64,000 nt of DNA, taken from the NCBI GenBank assembly GCA_035048485.1, contig CM068587.1, positions 41,043,842-41,107,841 of the forward strand, written 5' to 3'. This DNA comes from Pteria penguin. Taxonomy: Eukaryota; Mollusca; Bivalvia; Pterioida; Pteriidae. How positions within the stretch are numbered: the stretch's first letter is position 1; every line of letters begins with the position of its first letter. The translations under genes and the position numbers were made by a program. Positions 27,441-46,500 of the stretch are shown one piece after another. The notes under the pieces are model-generated. The model was given only the letters and a program-made list of their open reading frames with translations. It ran no database searches and was not told where the DNA came from.

Positions 27441-29016
27441 CAGTGACGTTCTGAGCTAAGAATGCTACCAATAAATAATAAAACACAGTGCCGTAATAAA
27501 ACTACATTTTATTATACAATGATTGGTGAAAAGAGAGCCATACATTTTCTTTTTCACTGTTGAATGCATTAAAAATCCAGATATCAGAAAACAATGCCAT
27601 TTAACCCTCTTTGTAAATGCAACAATCAAAATAGTCAAAGACTTTAACAAGAAAAACATCATTTATGTTAAAATGTGCATCATAATGTTGGAGAGGTAAT
27701 GTTAAATCCTGACATCTCTCAGTACCATAAAGATGTGTTAATAAGAAATGACAGAACACAATACCACTCCCAAGAATGGGTAAAACTGATGGAAAAACTT
27801 GAAACTGCCATGCATGGATAATATCATTGAAGGCATCACAATTTGCACAAAAGATATATATTGGCTCACTAAATGGAATTCCCTTCAGTTTTATTTTCTT
27901 GACATGTATAATTTAAAATCTAAATTTTTAATTTTTGTTTTGTAGTAAAGTAAAACATCATTTATTCTTTTCAGAATTTCCACTTTTCTATGGTGATACT
28001 TTTTTTTTTAAATCATTATCAATAATTTAACCAAGAATAATTTTGGAAGAGAGAAAAAAGACTGCTTATAAGTTCAACATCATTCAATGACAACTATCAT
28101 ATCAAAAAACAAATAAAGTTAATAATAATTTAACTTCATACAGGACTAAAATCATTAACTGATTGTACTACAACTAAGAGTGGACTTACATGTGAACACT
28201 ATGCTTATCTCCTCTTTGAATAAGTGACTTTACAACATGAAGACCCTCCAAACACATTTCATTAAAATTCATCCCCTCTTGCATCATCATCTGAAATAAT
28301 TACCTCTCCGTGTTTGTCATGAACACTGTCGACAAGGGTAACTTACACAAAACAATGGATAAATATACAATAAGACGGGGTTGACGTTGGACATGTGAAT
28401 CAGATTATTTTGGGTTTACTACGACTAAATGTACCTTACAGCATCACCCTTTTGCAAAATGTAAACAACACCTAACCAACAAAACTGCTGCCTTTCAAAC
28501 GGACATACAAAAGAAGTGGTCAACATAAATTCATTCCTGACATATGTTGCTTAGTATGTTCTGTTTATACTGTACATAGAAATAGTTCATCACATAAAAA
28601 GTTTGTAATCTTGTCCATGTACATGTCTATTAAATTCTATCGTAAGAACTGAAAGATAGGCTTTAAAGATGCTCATCTAGAAAGACTTGTATTTGTACAA
28701 AATTAAAAAAAAAAACAACAACAATGCTTCTTATACAAAAGTGAAGTGAATAACCTTTACTCATGGAATAGGATAAAGAAATCTGAATAAAAATGAAAGA
28801 TTCAAAAACATTATGCTTAACTTGTAAAAAAGGAATTTGAGGTGTGTAAAACTTTGTTGGTTTTGATGTTTTTAAGCAGTATACATTTAAAAACTCCTCC
28901 TTCATTCAAACCTAACATTAAACATTCTAGACAGAGTATATCTGAACACTTGAAATAGGGGCATCTACTTGCTTCACACACATACTAACGAGTGAAAATT
29001 CTCCTCTCAGAGGAAA

Positions 29017-33656
<4,640 letters not shown>

Positions 33657-34522
33657 TGCTCCGTCAGTTCGTCAGTAAGAACGTCCGCCAACGCTTTGAA
33701 ACACAAAGAACTGACACACTTTCGACAGGTGCGCGTGGACCAACCGCGAGAGGGCGTTTGAAAAAGGCCTCGTTTGGATCCAGCTGTTCCGTCAATTGAT
33801 CAGAACATGATATAACGCTTCAAAGCAGTATTTTCATTATTTACCTGCATAAAAACTATGAAATCATAATAACAAACATGTAAAACAATGTATAAAAGGT
33901 TATTGTTGATTTTAAATACACTGTAAAACTTCTGTTACAAATAGGCATATTCATAATTAAAATAAAATTATTCATTATTGCAGAGAGCAGACGACAAAAT
34001 TGCCTTAATTATACTAGCCAATAGACAATCGTTTAACAAATATTCTTCGGATGAAAACTTCATCCTCCATACTGGATTTCACAAGGCTACGAACGGGGAA
34101 ACTGAAACCTGTAACACGTAGGCAATTATCAATGAGTATGAGTGTGTGAATATTTTCGTGGAAATTTGGTAATTATTGGAAAAATCTTCAGTTTTATAAA
34201 GTCGACTTTTGCATTGTGGTCGTGATTCCGAAACGTGGTAATTATTTACCAGCCGGTGACTTTCTCATTTTGACACTGAAACCTGCCGACGTGGACGAAA
34301 AGCGTGTAACGTAAGTTGGTGCTAGCAGCTGCTTGAATGCAGTGAGAAGGGAGATTTGTTAAATATAGAATGAGTGCCATGTGTTGACCATAGACTACTT
34401 CAATATTGGTGAACTTTATGAAAAAGTTTGTTCTTTAAAAAGCTGTTTTAACATTACGAAAGGGGCGTGGTGAGATAAATCAACAAGTGGTTAAACGGTT
34501 GTTTTCAGGAACAAATTTCAAC
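33657..34522. promoter_or_regulatory. divergent promoter region ENOPH1 / RRBP1, with RRBP1 5' UTR exon
   Basis: Only 866 bp separate the two start codons, so the genes share one upstream region. Its ENOPH1 side is GC-richer (33660-33790, with cgcgagagggcg at 33747). On the RRBP1 side a donor gtaagt at 34311 ends a non-coding first exon of unknown start. The acceptor gttttcag (34501-34508) opens the coding exon, whose ATG is at 34523. No TATA box could be assigned. Confidence 0.6.
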
Positions 34523-37500
34523 ATGGATCCTCAGGTGGTACTTGTAGGTGTTGCTGTATTTGTTGTGTCTGCACTTCTGATATATTTGATATCTGTATTT
34601 GGAATAAAAGAAAAATCTTATGAAGAAGCTATAGCAGAACAGAGAAGGAGAATGGAAGAAGAACAAGAAAAACAGAGGAAAGACAAAAAGGCAGAAAAAG
34701 ATAAAAAGAAGAAAAAGTCTGCAAAAGAAAAGCCTCCTAAAGAGAAACCACCTATTGAAACACCTATGCCAATGGAACCTGTAGAGGCGAAAGAACAGAA
34801 GATGGTTAACTTGGAGATTGATCCGGAGATCATTGAACCTTTAACTGCTGAAAAACATAGTCAGAAACCAAGTAAGAAAAAAACAGCCAAGCCAATCTTG
34901 CATAATAAGGATGAAAAACCATTTGTAGCGAAAGAAACTCAGGAGGTAATTCATCATATTCAGACACCAAAGGATGATTTGGAATTGAAACATTTGCATG
35001 ACAAGGAGAGGAAAGGATCCAAGAAATCTGAGAGGCAGAAATCTGATAGTCCAAGAGAGCTTAAAAAGGAAAGTGAAATTAAGAAGGAAAGAAAGATAGA
35101 GGATGAAATATTTGTTGAAAAACTCAGCAAGCAAATGGCAGCAGCACCATCTTTTGATGACCGTGCAGGAGCTAGAAAAAACAGAGGAGTTGGTAAGAAT
35201 TCATTAATTTGAAAATATACAGTATTTGGTTTTTAACATTAGATTTATATGTATTGGATGAGGACTCATATATTTCGTTCTGATTAAAGCTTAACAGCAT
35301 TATTAATTGTAAGTTAGTGTGGCTTAGTGGATGAGGTGCTCAGCTGGTGACCGATAGGTCCCATGTTCAACTCCAATGGTGGACACATAAGGGTCTTGTC
35401 TTTCAGTTAAATGAAGGTCCCAACTTAATCGTCTTAATGAAACTAAACAGTACTTTTTTGAAATACGGTGTAGAGCATGATACTCAAGTTGAATTTCATG
35501 ATTGTTGTGAGATTAATATGTTTAGGGCCTTAAAATATAATTGAACATATCTGACCTTTATCTTTTAGTTGAAAAGTCAGTTGTTGACACTCAAGCATTG
35601 ATTGGAACTGTGCGAAATGCTCAGCTGAATGACCAAGATACCCAAAAACTTATTGACATTCTTTTGAATAAACAAGGTGGTGGTGGGAGTTTGATTTCCA
35701 CAGAATGGAACAAGGTAAGGATACTGATTATTGTTATTAAATGAAAATGAGTATGTTTTTACAAAGAATATTTTAGTTAAATGTATTAAAATGGTAATTT
35801 ACATGTATAGTGAAAGTAAAAGAAAAATGAGGTGAAAGTTCTTTTCATTGAAAATTGTGATATTAAAACATTTCAGATAAGGTATTTGTGATGCCTTATA
35901 CATGTACATGAATTTTGTGATGTGAAAATGATCAAATTTTGAAAATTACTGAAATTGATTTAGTTGTTATAAGTACTTGTATTCAAACTGATGCACAATG
36001 TGTACTTGTATGTATTGATATACATTGCATATACTGGAAGTGATGTACAGTAACGAAGAAAATTGAGACAAAAACATTTAATTTGATTCTTTTTTATAAC
36101 AGAAAGTGCAAAAAGGAGATCCTGTAGCCCTATTAAGAAAACAACTTGAAGAAAAGGAAAGATCTTTACAAGAAGGTTTGTTGAATAAATCATGTATACG
36201 AAATAGAATTTGTACAGTATGACATGCATGTAAGATTGATTGACAGATTTCACATGGTATACACAAATCATTGTTTCCACATGTTTCAAATGGATGAATA
36301 CATTTAATACATATACAGTCCTATTGTTGATTACTCATTAACATCATGAATATGGCATCTTTTAGAGCAACAACTTGCAATGGCCAACCATAATAAATGC
36401 AAGGAAATGAAAGCAGAAATGACTAAAGAGAAGGCTCGTTATACCAGCTTGGAGACACAGTATCAGGAAAAAATAGCTGCTCAGACACAGGAAATACAAG
36501 CCTTACATTCTAAAATGAGAAGTACACATGATAATCACTTGATTGAATCTAGTAAAATGCAGGCCCATGTACAACAACTAGAGAGACAATTAGGAGATGG
36601 CAGTCGTCTTCAGACGTTAAAAGAGGTATAAGTTGGACCAAATCTTGCATTTGATATGCAAGTTTCTTTCCAAGCATAACAGTATATTATACATTTCTCA
36701 CTAATAAAAATTTTTGTGATGTAGAATATTATGTGTACTCGGATAGCTATCTGGTGTGTAGCGGAGTGACCGTCTCACAAGTCACTTTTTGGAAACTAGT
36801 GATGCTTTACTTACAAAATGAGGCGTTTGAAATATATTAGTGAAATAATTGTGAGATAATGTTAATCTATCGAGTAACAAATATATAAGGATATGTTATT
36901 TGTAGGTACTTGTATATTGCCAACAGTAATCTGTTGGTTTTACACTGAATATCTGAATATTAAATTTATCAACACTATGCAGTACGGTAATTTGGTGACA
37001 TGACTTTGGCAATAGTTGATAAGAGTTTAAGTCTTATCTTCATATCCTGTTAATAAAGGTGTGATTGTATCGCATTACAGGTAAAGACCTAGTGTGCTAG
37101 ATTTATTTATTTGTTCACTATTAATGATTTATATTTATAGAAAGTAAATATTCATGGTAAATACTTAATAGTAATGTAATTATTCTCCATTCTAGATTAT
37201 AAAATGAGTGATAACTTTTATTTCTATTTTTCATTGTAGGAAAATCAGGTGCTAAAAGACACTATAGAAAAAATGAAGTGAGTTAGATAATTATTATCAG
37301 TATTGTATCATTGATCAATTCATGATAGTACAATGTTTGTCAAATTATTACAACTTTGTAGGTTTTTGTTTATTTTATTTTCCCACCTTATCAAATAAAA
37401 CATGATTATAAGTAGTTATGCTTTAAATAAGTTTGAGCAGATTTTTTTATAAACGTAAGTTAATGAGGCCTTGTATTGGTAGAGTATGATTGAAATTTGT

Positions 37501-40500
37501 GGATTAAAAAATCTAATTCAACAAATAAATCTAGCTATTTTCAGATATGTTAATTTGTAACCATGTTTGATAACATTTCATGTGAATAACTAAACAAGCA
37601 CTTTTATATTTGTAGTAAAATATTTGACTCGGTAAAAAATTGTATTATGTAAAGAAGTACAGTACAACTTGAATCATAATGATTGTTAATTACATGTATT
37701 GTAAGGTAATCATGACCGTAATTACCGTGACCTAGATGTATAACATGTTTAATATCACTAAACAACTCTCATGATCTTACCTCTAATTTTTATGTCAGAT
37801 AGCAAATACATGTATGAATGTGAATCTTTGGGATTTTTCAGGGTTGAAGCAATACCTGTTGCAGAATTTAACAGTTTGCGTCAAAAAGTTTCTATCATGG
37901 AAAATGAATTATCCAGTAATGTAACTAAGCTTTCCTCTGCTGAAAAAGCGAAGAAAGTTCTGGAACAGAAATGTACCAAGTTGGAAGATGACATTAAAAA
38001 AACAAAAACTTCAGAGGTAAGTAGCAAAAATGTAAATATATATTAGGGATGGTTTTTGTTTTTCTAACGATTTCTTTGCTCCAGTGCAGGCACATTTTTT
38101 CAGAATGATGAATATGGCAGTAATTACAATTCTGTCTTGGGACAATTCCTAATGAAAAAGTTTTATTTTATCCAACTTGCAGTTAAAACTTAAATCTGTT
38201 AAAGAGAAAAAAAATATTGTATTCAGTACATTTTGAAGGATTTCATTATTTACCCATATTTGATATTAAAACAACAGGATTTACTTGAACTCGGTGAAAT
38301 ATTGAAGATTTTACTGAAGAACATCTGATATCTTTGTCATGTTACTTTGATTTTTATAGAATCAGACTGAAGGTGTCTGGTCAAAACGTCTAGAGGAAGT
38401 AAAACAACAGCTTAAGAAGACAGAAGCAGATAAAGCATCTCTAACAGGGAAATTGACAGCTGCTGAAAAAGATTGTGCAACAGTAAAGGCAAGATTACAG
38501 GAATTAGAGAAAACTCTCTCTGCAAATGACTCGAAGGATTTGGAGGAGAAACTGAAGGTAGATATACATGTTTAATATTGGGGGTTTTTGAGTTGGCTTC
38601 GGTGAAGCCGCATTCTTTGCAATCACTTTCTTTTCAGGGGTTATAACTTTCACTACCGATATAGAGCTTACTACGCCGCTGAAAAATAAAGTGCCGAAAA
38701 ATTACTGATGTTGTCTTAAAAATTCTTGATCAGCACAATGTACCTTTAGCTCATTTGATTTAAGCTAAACATAAACTAGTTTCGATAACTCGAAAAAGGA
38801 GTTGCAATAATGTTTTCAAATTTCGCGTAATAATATGTAGTTGTGACTACTTTACGATGTGTTTACCACCGACACCGTCGGATGTACTCGATTGTGTAAT
38901 TCTCCGGACAAAGCATTTGTCTTGATCTTGTATCGCTTGTTTTTATCGAGATATTTCAATTAAAGTTTTCCCCAACATGTTCTGGAACTTTAGTTCTTTT
39001 TCACATATATGACAAATTTAAAGATCAATCTTCCTGCATTTCCTCTGATAATGAAAATGTAATATAAATATTTAGGTAAATGTTGTATGTTTCTAAATAT
39101 AAATGATGTTAAAACATTATGAGAATCGTGAATAAGATGGTTATTTAATGTCCCACTTGAAGGAATATCGTTCCTTGGCTCAGCTTCAACTCGTGACAAC
39201 AATGCAGTAAAACTTGTTGCCATGAAGTTGTCGATTGCACGTTCATTTCGGATACAAGCAATTGCAAACCCTTTGCCGTAAGATAGTATGAAGAGAGCAA
39301 ATTTTATTAGCATTTTGTACATAGGTATAATGACGATGTAGTTGCAACAAAGACCTAATTTTTGCCCCCCCGCCCCCTCCCCATTTTCCTGAAATCCTGA
39401 ATCCGCCACTAAAATGGTAAAATGATTACATACTTAAAATCAGCAAAGCCGACTCTCAGGACTTTTGCGTCCTGTGATTTTTGTCATTAACTTATTTTTA
39501 GTCATGAAAATCGGACTTTTTTTCACAGACACAAGATTATAAAAAGTTCAACAAAGGTACATCTACATTTTGTTATTTTTTATCCTTTCCATTCCTGAAA
39601 CCAATTGATATCAACAATATAAAAGATAACATGTGTAGCAATCCTTGATACAGTCTTCACAAAAACTTTTTTGAATCAATAACCCACACAAAAATGTTAC
39701 TGACCTATTGTACACTTTGTTAGAAAACTGTAGTTTTACTAGCTCAGCAATAAATCTGGTAGCCTCAGGTGTGGGCTAGTGAGTTTTCACAAAGACTGAT
39801 GATACACAATATTGAAAAGCAACATCTTTCCGTTTTTAAGACCTGTTAAAACTACATTATTGTGGCCATGACTTAGAAGTATATTTTCATCAATGAATAC
39901 ATGTTATAATTCCAATGGATATACAAATAGTGACATCTTAAACAAGTTTTATGCATGATAAAATTAGTGTGGATTTAAATGGTTTTCTTTAGTATTGAAC
40001 TCAAGTATAGTTTTGACAAGTGAAAAACTGGTCCAAATGGACCATTATAGTCAAAGTTGCAATAAAGCTTTTGGTATTTTTCACTCAGCCTTTTTCACTA
40101 TGAATTTCTCATGATTATAACCTCATTATTTGTAAACCTAATGTCATTCATTTATAGAGTGTTGAAAAGGCTAAGACTGCTTCAGAGAGTTCTTTGAAAG
40201 TTGCAGAACAGAAATTGACTGAAACTGAGCAACAGAGAGTGTCTCTTCAAAAAGAGTTAGAGGTATATTTCACATATTGCTCCTGCAATTTATGATAATA
40301 TTTAAGTACATGTGGAGAAGTACATATATATTAGTGAATAACATAATCCATGCACACTTAAATAATACACAAGCCCTTGAGACCACACTGCACTCTTGAA
40401 TAATAGATAACAATATACAATTACAATATGATTTCTGAAGGTTTTTTCACCTCCTTGCTTTCCCAAACATGTATAACACTGTAGTCACCTAAAGTTTTAA

Positions 40501-43500
40501 AATTAATAATTATAGCATTAAACAATAGATAACCAATCAACTGTGCCCTTTCTATTTTCAGAAACTTAAACAAGAAAATTATACCCTTACAACAGAAATG
40601 AAGACATTCAAAGAAAGACAAGTTGGAGATGGGCAAGAGACTCCGCAAAAAGCTGATGGAAAACAAAATGGGGATATTCATACATCAGAAAAAGAAACTG
40701 AAATACAAAAATTAATTGCAGAAGTTGAGTCGAAAAAGAAAGAGGTTTCTAGTCTTCAAGAACAGATGGAAATTCAGAAAAAGAAAAACAACGTAAGGAA
40801 TGTGTTAATATACAATGGGGTAAACACTAATGAGTAGCATGAAGCATGGGCGTGAAATATATCCAAACTAAAATATTCCATTTAAATGAAAATTTATTCT
40901 TGTATTTTTTTTTTTTATATCAAATTGAATAAAGGTCAACATAAGACAATTTCTTGGTAAATGTGATATGCTGTGTGTCATACATTATATAATCTGTAGG
41001 AATTGCGAGAAAAGAATTGGAAAGCTATGGATGCTTTAGAAAAAGCGGAAAAATCTGCATCAGATAAAATTCAAAGCACTACTAAAGATTTTAAGGTAAA
41101 AATGAATAAAACAAAAATTTCTTTTTTGTACTGCTTTAATAAAGATTCTGTTTATCTTATTTTATTTCTATAATTTCCATGATGGAAAATTGCTTTCATA
41201 TTTGTGATACAATGGGATGTTATTTTCTTTTGGACAGTATTTGTATATAGTCATATTTTGGGAAATTTTTTTTTTTCAGTATATTGATATTATGCTTTTG
41301 TAAATGTTTTTGTATCTTGTTTTGTGTAATACGAAATGAGAAATTGTAATTACATTATAGCAAATTTAAACAATTCCTGTTACAAGATTTATAATTGCTT
41401 TTGTTTTAATTAGCATGCAGTTTACTTTTTATGTCATTCAACCATATCTTTATGCTGGAATTAATTTTTTGTATTTCTATGTAATAGAACTTTTTACATA
41501 TATCCTAACATAATGAATAAACTGACATTTTTGTGTCAAAGTTACAATTTAAAGGTACCAGTATGTACTATATATTCTCACTGTCATCTCTTTCATTTCA
41601 CTTTATAGATGCAGTTGTCAACAGTTGTAGAGGAGGCAGAGAAAAATGATCAGGCTGTGTTACAGAGACTTTTCCCTGATATTAGTATTGGTGAAAAAAA
41701 GGTAAATACTTTAATTTCTTACCCGTATATGTTTAAATGCAGTCCATGTAAGAAACACGTTCGTGCAAAGCACTGTCATTCATTAAAATTGCAGATTTGT
41801 TCGGATCATTCTTCTTCCATTACATGGTGTACTCAAAAGTTGAGCGTAATACTATGCTACATATTTTTCACATAACAAATACATTTGTATGAGTATGATC
41901 TTCTACATATGCCAACATGATATACGCATATATGAATGCTATGATACAGTCATTTTTATGATAAGAAAATTTAAATGTATTATTAATAAGAATAATGAAA
42001 TTTCAGAGGAATGATTTTCTCATAAAGCCAACTAGCCCAGACAAAACTGTCATGCAATGAAATATGGATATCATGATGACCCTTTAGAGAAATTTAAGCT
42101 TTATGTATATAATTATGAATTTAGAACCAATGTAATACATGTAGAAAATCATCCATGCTGTTGCATGAGATTCAAGAAACTCTTCTGAATGAATATTGTC
42201 TTGTGATCTTGACAACCATCGTAAATTTGGTTTTTATCCATTTTTCAGTTTATAGATACCACTTTCATCTATATAGAGCGTATTATTTCTTATGTGTCTG
42301 TTGGAACATACAAATTCAAGAGATCCTCTGACTAAATGTTGTTATGTACTCTGATGTCTAGAAATTATTCAGATAACATCGGCATTTATGCCCTATAATA
42401 CATTTTAATTATCTCTCAGAAAGGTTATTTATAACAGCTTGATAGGAAGGCTTTGCATTAGTTTACTCCATTGATATGACAACTTGAATGATCTATATTC
42501 TTTGTGTTTCAGAGTCATAAGGATTGGATGATGTCATTTGAGAAGCAGATTTCTGTATATTTAAGCAGTTTATCTAACAAGTCAAATGATGTAAGCTGTA
42601 AATTATTTTCAGTCTTTTAACTAGATATTTTGGCGATATCAAAAGTCCCTATAAATCAAAAATGTCTCTTAACTCTAAATATTATTTATAGAAACTAAAT
42701 AAGACAGATGCTGCCAATCTTCTTAAGATTAATTCATTCTTAAGAAGGAGCACATCCAATGAGTCTGACAAGAAATCAGACACTGACAAAGAAAAATGTC
42801 ATTGTAGTCTGCTAGAATCAGAATCAGATGATTATTAAAACTCCTGTATTAAAAAAATTGTTACTTTTATCATGTTTATTTAAAAAAAGAAACCCATAAT
42901 TTTTCGGATTTTCACAATTTACCAAAACATTGTGACTTTCCAAACGAAAGCAAGAGGTGGCTTTTAAAGTAAGTTAAAGAAATCACTGTCAGGTACTTTA
43001 CCTTTTACTTTTATACCTACATACATTAAATTTCAGTACTTTGATCGTGACATGATTATTGCATTCTTACATCATGATATTTTAATAAACTTCTTAAATT
43101 AAAAAGTCCATTTGATGAAATAACCACTTTCATGATTTTCCTTAAGAAATTGAATGCAAGGTGTACATGTATCTAGGTGGTAAATGTATCTAATTCATAA
43201 TTTGAAGGTTAAGAATATTATAATGTTGATCAATATCATAAATATACTCCATTGGCATAAGCTGCTGCTTTATAACTCATATAACCTTTCTGTCCTGTCT
43301 CAGTCAGGTCCTTGTCAGGGCATACAGGCCATGGGAAGGTCTGCCAGCTAAATGACAGTAGATTTCTCTACAAACTCTGGTGTTCCTCACCATGAAACAT
43401 TGACCATTTAGGTGAAATGCTGTATGTTTGTTGTCTTGGACTTAACTGTATCTTAACTGTATCCGATGTCAAATTTACACTAAACACATGAAAGATGTAC

Positions 43501-46500
43501 AATGAGGGGGCCTAATGATCTCTGTTTACATAAAGATAAAAGAATTATAAAGGTGACATACATTAGAAATAATGCAAGGTTTGGTGACTGCTTAATACAG
43601 ATTAAAGTAGTCATAATGTTTCTGTATCCTCTGATGATATATTTCATCTACCATGCTCTCTTGTAGTCAACAAGGATTTCTTTGTTGATATGACATAAAG
43701 ATATTCTATGTAATATGAGTCATGCAATTATTTTACTACCTTTTCAATGAGTAAAGTCACATATACAAATCTTTAAAGTATTATTACTCTTTATTTCAGA
43801 GTACGAAGGATAGTGCCAAAGTAACAGAATTAGAAGAAAAAAATAAAACACTACAGTCTCAAATTCAAGATGTCCAAAACAGGTTGTCTACAGAGGTAAA
43901 TATAACTTTTTATTATAAGGAAGTCAATTCCTGATGTTTCAATATAATTATAGTGAAAGAGTTGAGTGAAGAAATCTTGGTGTGGCATTCAGTAGTACCA
44001 GTCATTCAGTCCATCACTTTGACATGACAGTGTAAATGGGAATATCTGCTATCATATAGTGACAGATACATTATATGTACCCCTTAGCCCTACCTTTGGT
44101 GCTTTGGGCTAAACTTAATATCAGAATGGTCTACCGTATATACTTGCCTGTAAGTAGGATTTTTGGGAGAAAAATATTGAAGTCGAAATGCACAAACAAC
44201 TTACAGGCGCAATACTACACAAGAAGAAAATATTCCACCTTGATCTGAAGTCAGACTTTGCTGTTGATGAACGGACAATGCAGACATCACGCACCATAAA
44301 TAGTACACACGATTTTCTCCGCTTGTTAAATACTTTTTAAGATGATTTTAGGACAATAAAATGTATATTGCGTGGCCAACGGTTTCTATACATAAAGCTG
44401 TTATATTTAGGTGCTTCATTGTTTATTTGATCCAGTTCAATACAATTAACAAAATGATTACCTGTGTAGAAGTGACAAATTAATGTGCTATGAATAAAGG
44501 CAAACAGACCCTTATGGAGAAAGTTTAATGACTTGTGACAAGATAGCCAGTCCACTGGTGCTGAGGACGAGAATGACGACATTTATGATGACATTCCTTT
44601 GTCGGGACTACAGATCAAACTGCTGTTTGATGATGATGATGATGATGGCGGTGACATCAAGTTCGAAGGCTGGGGTCCGGAATATGCCCGTTTAAAGTAA
44701 ATGGCCATTTTCACGGCCACCAACAGCCATTTTCACGACCAAAAATTGCTGCTGTAACGGCTACCATATTCTTAGAAAAGAAGCTCTATGTAACTGAAAG
44801 CAGTTTAAATGCCCTACTATTGAATATGTCATTTACATTCCCTTGTATTGTAAATTACACAGGAGTGATACCGCACAATCATTAGAGCGGAGAGGTTTTA
44901 AAGCCATTCATTGAAAATCATTGAAAAGATGCCATACGCAAATACAAGCCTTGTACATTGCAAATTTAGAACCGACATATAGGTGTGTCAATGACAAATT
45001 CCAAATTTCAAGCCCTAAAAGTATCAACTGACTTATAGGTGGAGTGACTTATAGGTCCGTGTTTACGGTACTTAAGCATTTTGTAAAGGCCAGGTTTTGA
45101 TAATATTTCAGAGTGCCAAATGTAAAAAAATGCAAGAGGAAACAAAGAAGTTAGAGACACAATTACAAGAAAGCAAAAATGTGATATCTAGCAAAGTAAG
45201 TTTCAAGTGTGATTTGCTAAGGTGGATATAAGGAAAATGGATAGTAGTTACAATTATAGTACTGTGAATATCAAGGAATTCCTTCGTTTGTAGACCTTAT
45301 AGTAGGAGCCACAACTTCATATTCATTTGCATGAAATAATCTATTGGTTTATGGGTTTTTTATCATGTATTTCCTGAATAAATCATTTTGAGTCATATAT
45401 GACATTCTAACAGAATAACTTTTAAAATATATTATTCTTTGAGAAGTATTACTTTTTACAGGTTGTTAGTTTTATTATTCTTCAGCAGAAGAACTTGTAT
45501 GATGTTATACTACCTACTGTTTGTCATCAATTACCTTTCTCTGTTAAGAACCTATTGACAAGGGATCTTTACTAGGTTTTCCGTTTTGTTGGTCTTTAGT
45601 GAAAATTTGAACGCCTGTGGTTTTCACAGTGACTACGAAAAAGGCCATTTACAATTCTGATTTATCTTGACTAATAAATCTTCAGTTCATTCACAATTTT
45701 TTTTCCATTTTCATTCAAAAGACTGGTTATTACATGTACTGACTTCTGTACATACGTTAATGTTCAAATTAAAGGCTAAAACTTTCTTTCTTATACATGT
45801 AAGTCTCACACTCTAATGAATAGATAGATGCTTTATTGACCAAAATTGGCCATTTCAGACATAGCTTCATACATGCATAAATTATGACAGAAAACATTAG
45901 ACAATGGAATGAGAAAGACTTTGCATCTATAATTAATATTAAAATCTAATAGACAGATGATGAGTATTGTGTAAACACTGAGAAAATGACAAAATCTTAT
46001 AATGTGAATCTATTCATACTCATGACATTGTCGTGTTTGGTAAAGGGACGTGTGTGTTTTTGTTTTTTCCCTTTTTTTAAAGGTTATTCACAATTTTTCA
46101 GAGACTTCCTTTTAAAATATAAATGTAAATTATAAAAATTATAGCTCACAGATTCTAAAGCTTCATTTTTATATTGGCTTAGTTTGGCTTTGAATAAGAG
46201 AGATTTCATTCATGAAAAAATGGAATTTTTTGTTGCTCTACATGTAATCTGGGTTCAGCCACCTCTGACAAGAATTAAAAAACTTGCGCAATGACTTTGT
46301 ATCATATACTTCATTAGTGATCATTTGATAAGTCGATCATGTAAATGATTTTCCAAGTTAATCATCCATAGGCTATTAGGTTATTTGAAAATTTCATTTA
46401 AATTGGTTCTGTAACAGCATGACATTGATACAGTGTACAGGTTTATGTTGAGGTAACAGAGCTATTGTTGTATGATCAGTTACTTGATTATGTAAATCAA

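Larger units (their letters stand above)
25523..29016. other. intergenic region and ENOPH1 3' flank
   Basis: No coding exon supported. Holds an interspersed repeat (26509-26668), a degenerate 'ggtacaga...cttgtacc' array (26780-27130) and a SINE-like remnant (27246-27440). Minus-strand poly(A) hexamers (tttatt on this strand), for example near 27507 and 27962, could end ENOPH1, but I cannot choose between them. Confidence 0.55.

Noticed and set aside
34487..34522. Earlier in-frame start for RRBP1 by reading upstream of the ATG at 34523
   Set aside because: The acceptor gttttcag ends at 34508, so the upstream codons are intronic, and no ATG precedes in the exon.
34618..35134. Three minus-strand frames opposite the first RRBP1 coding exon
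   Set aside because: Shadows of the Lys/Glu-rich coding exon (Phe/Ser/Leu-rich complements).
38990..39409. 139-codon minus-strand frame starting MADSGFQENGEGAGG
   Set aside because: Its start lies in a C-rich repeat end similar to other interspersed repeats of the window; the rest has no recognisable domain.
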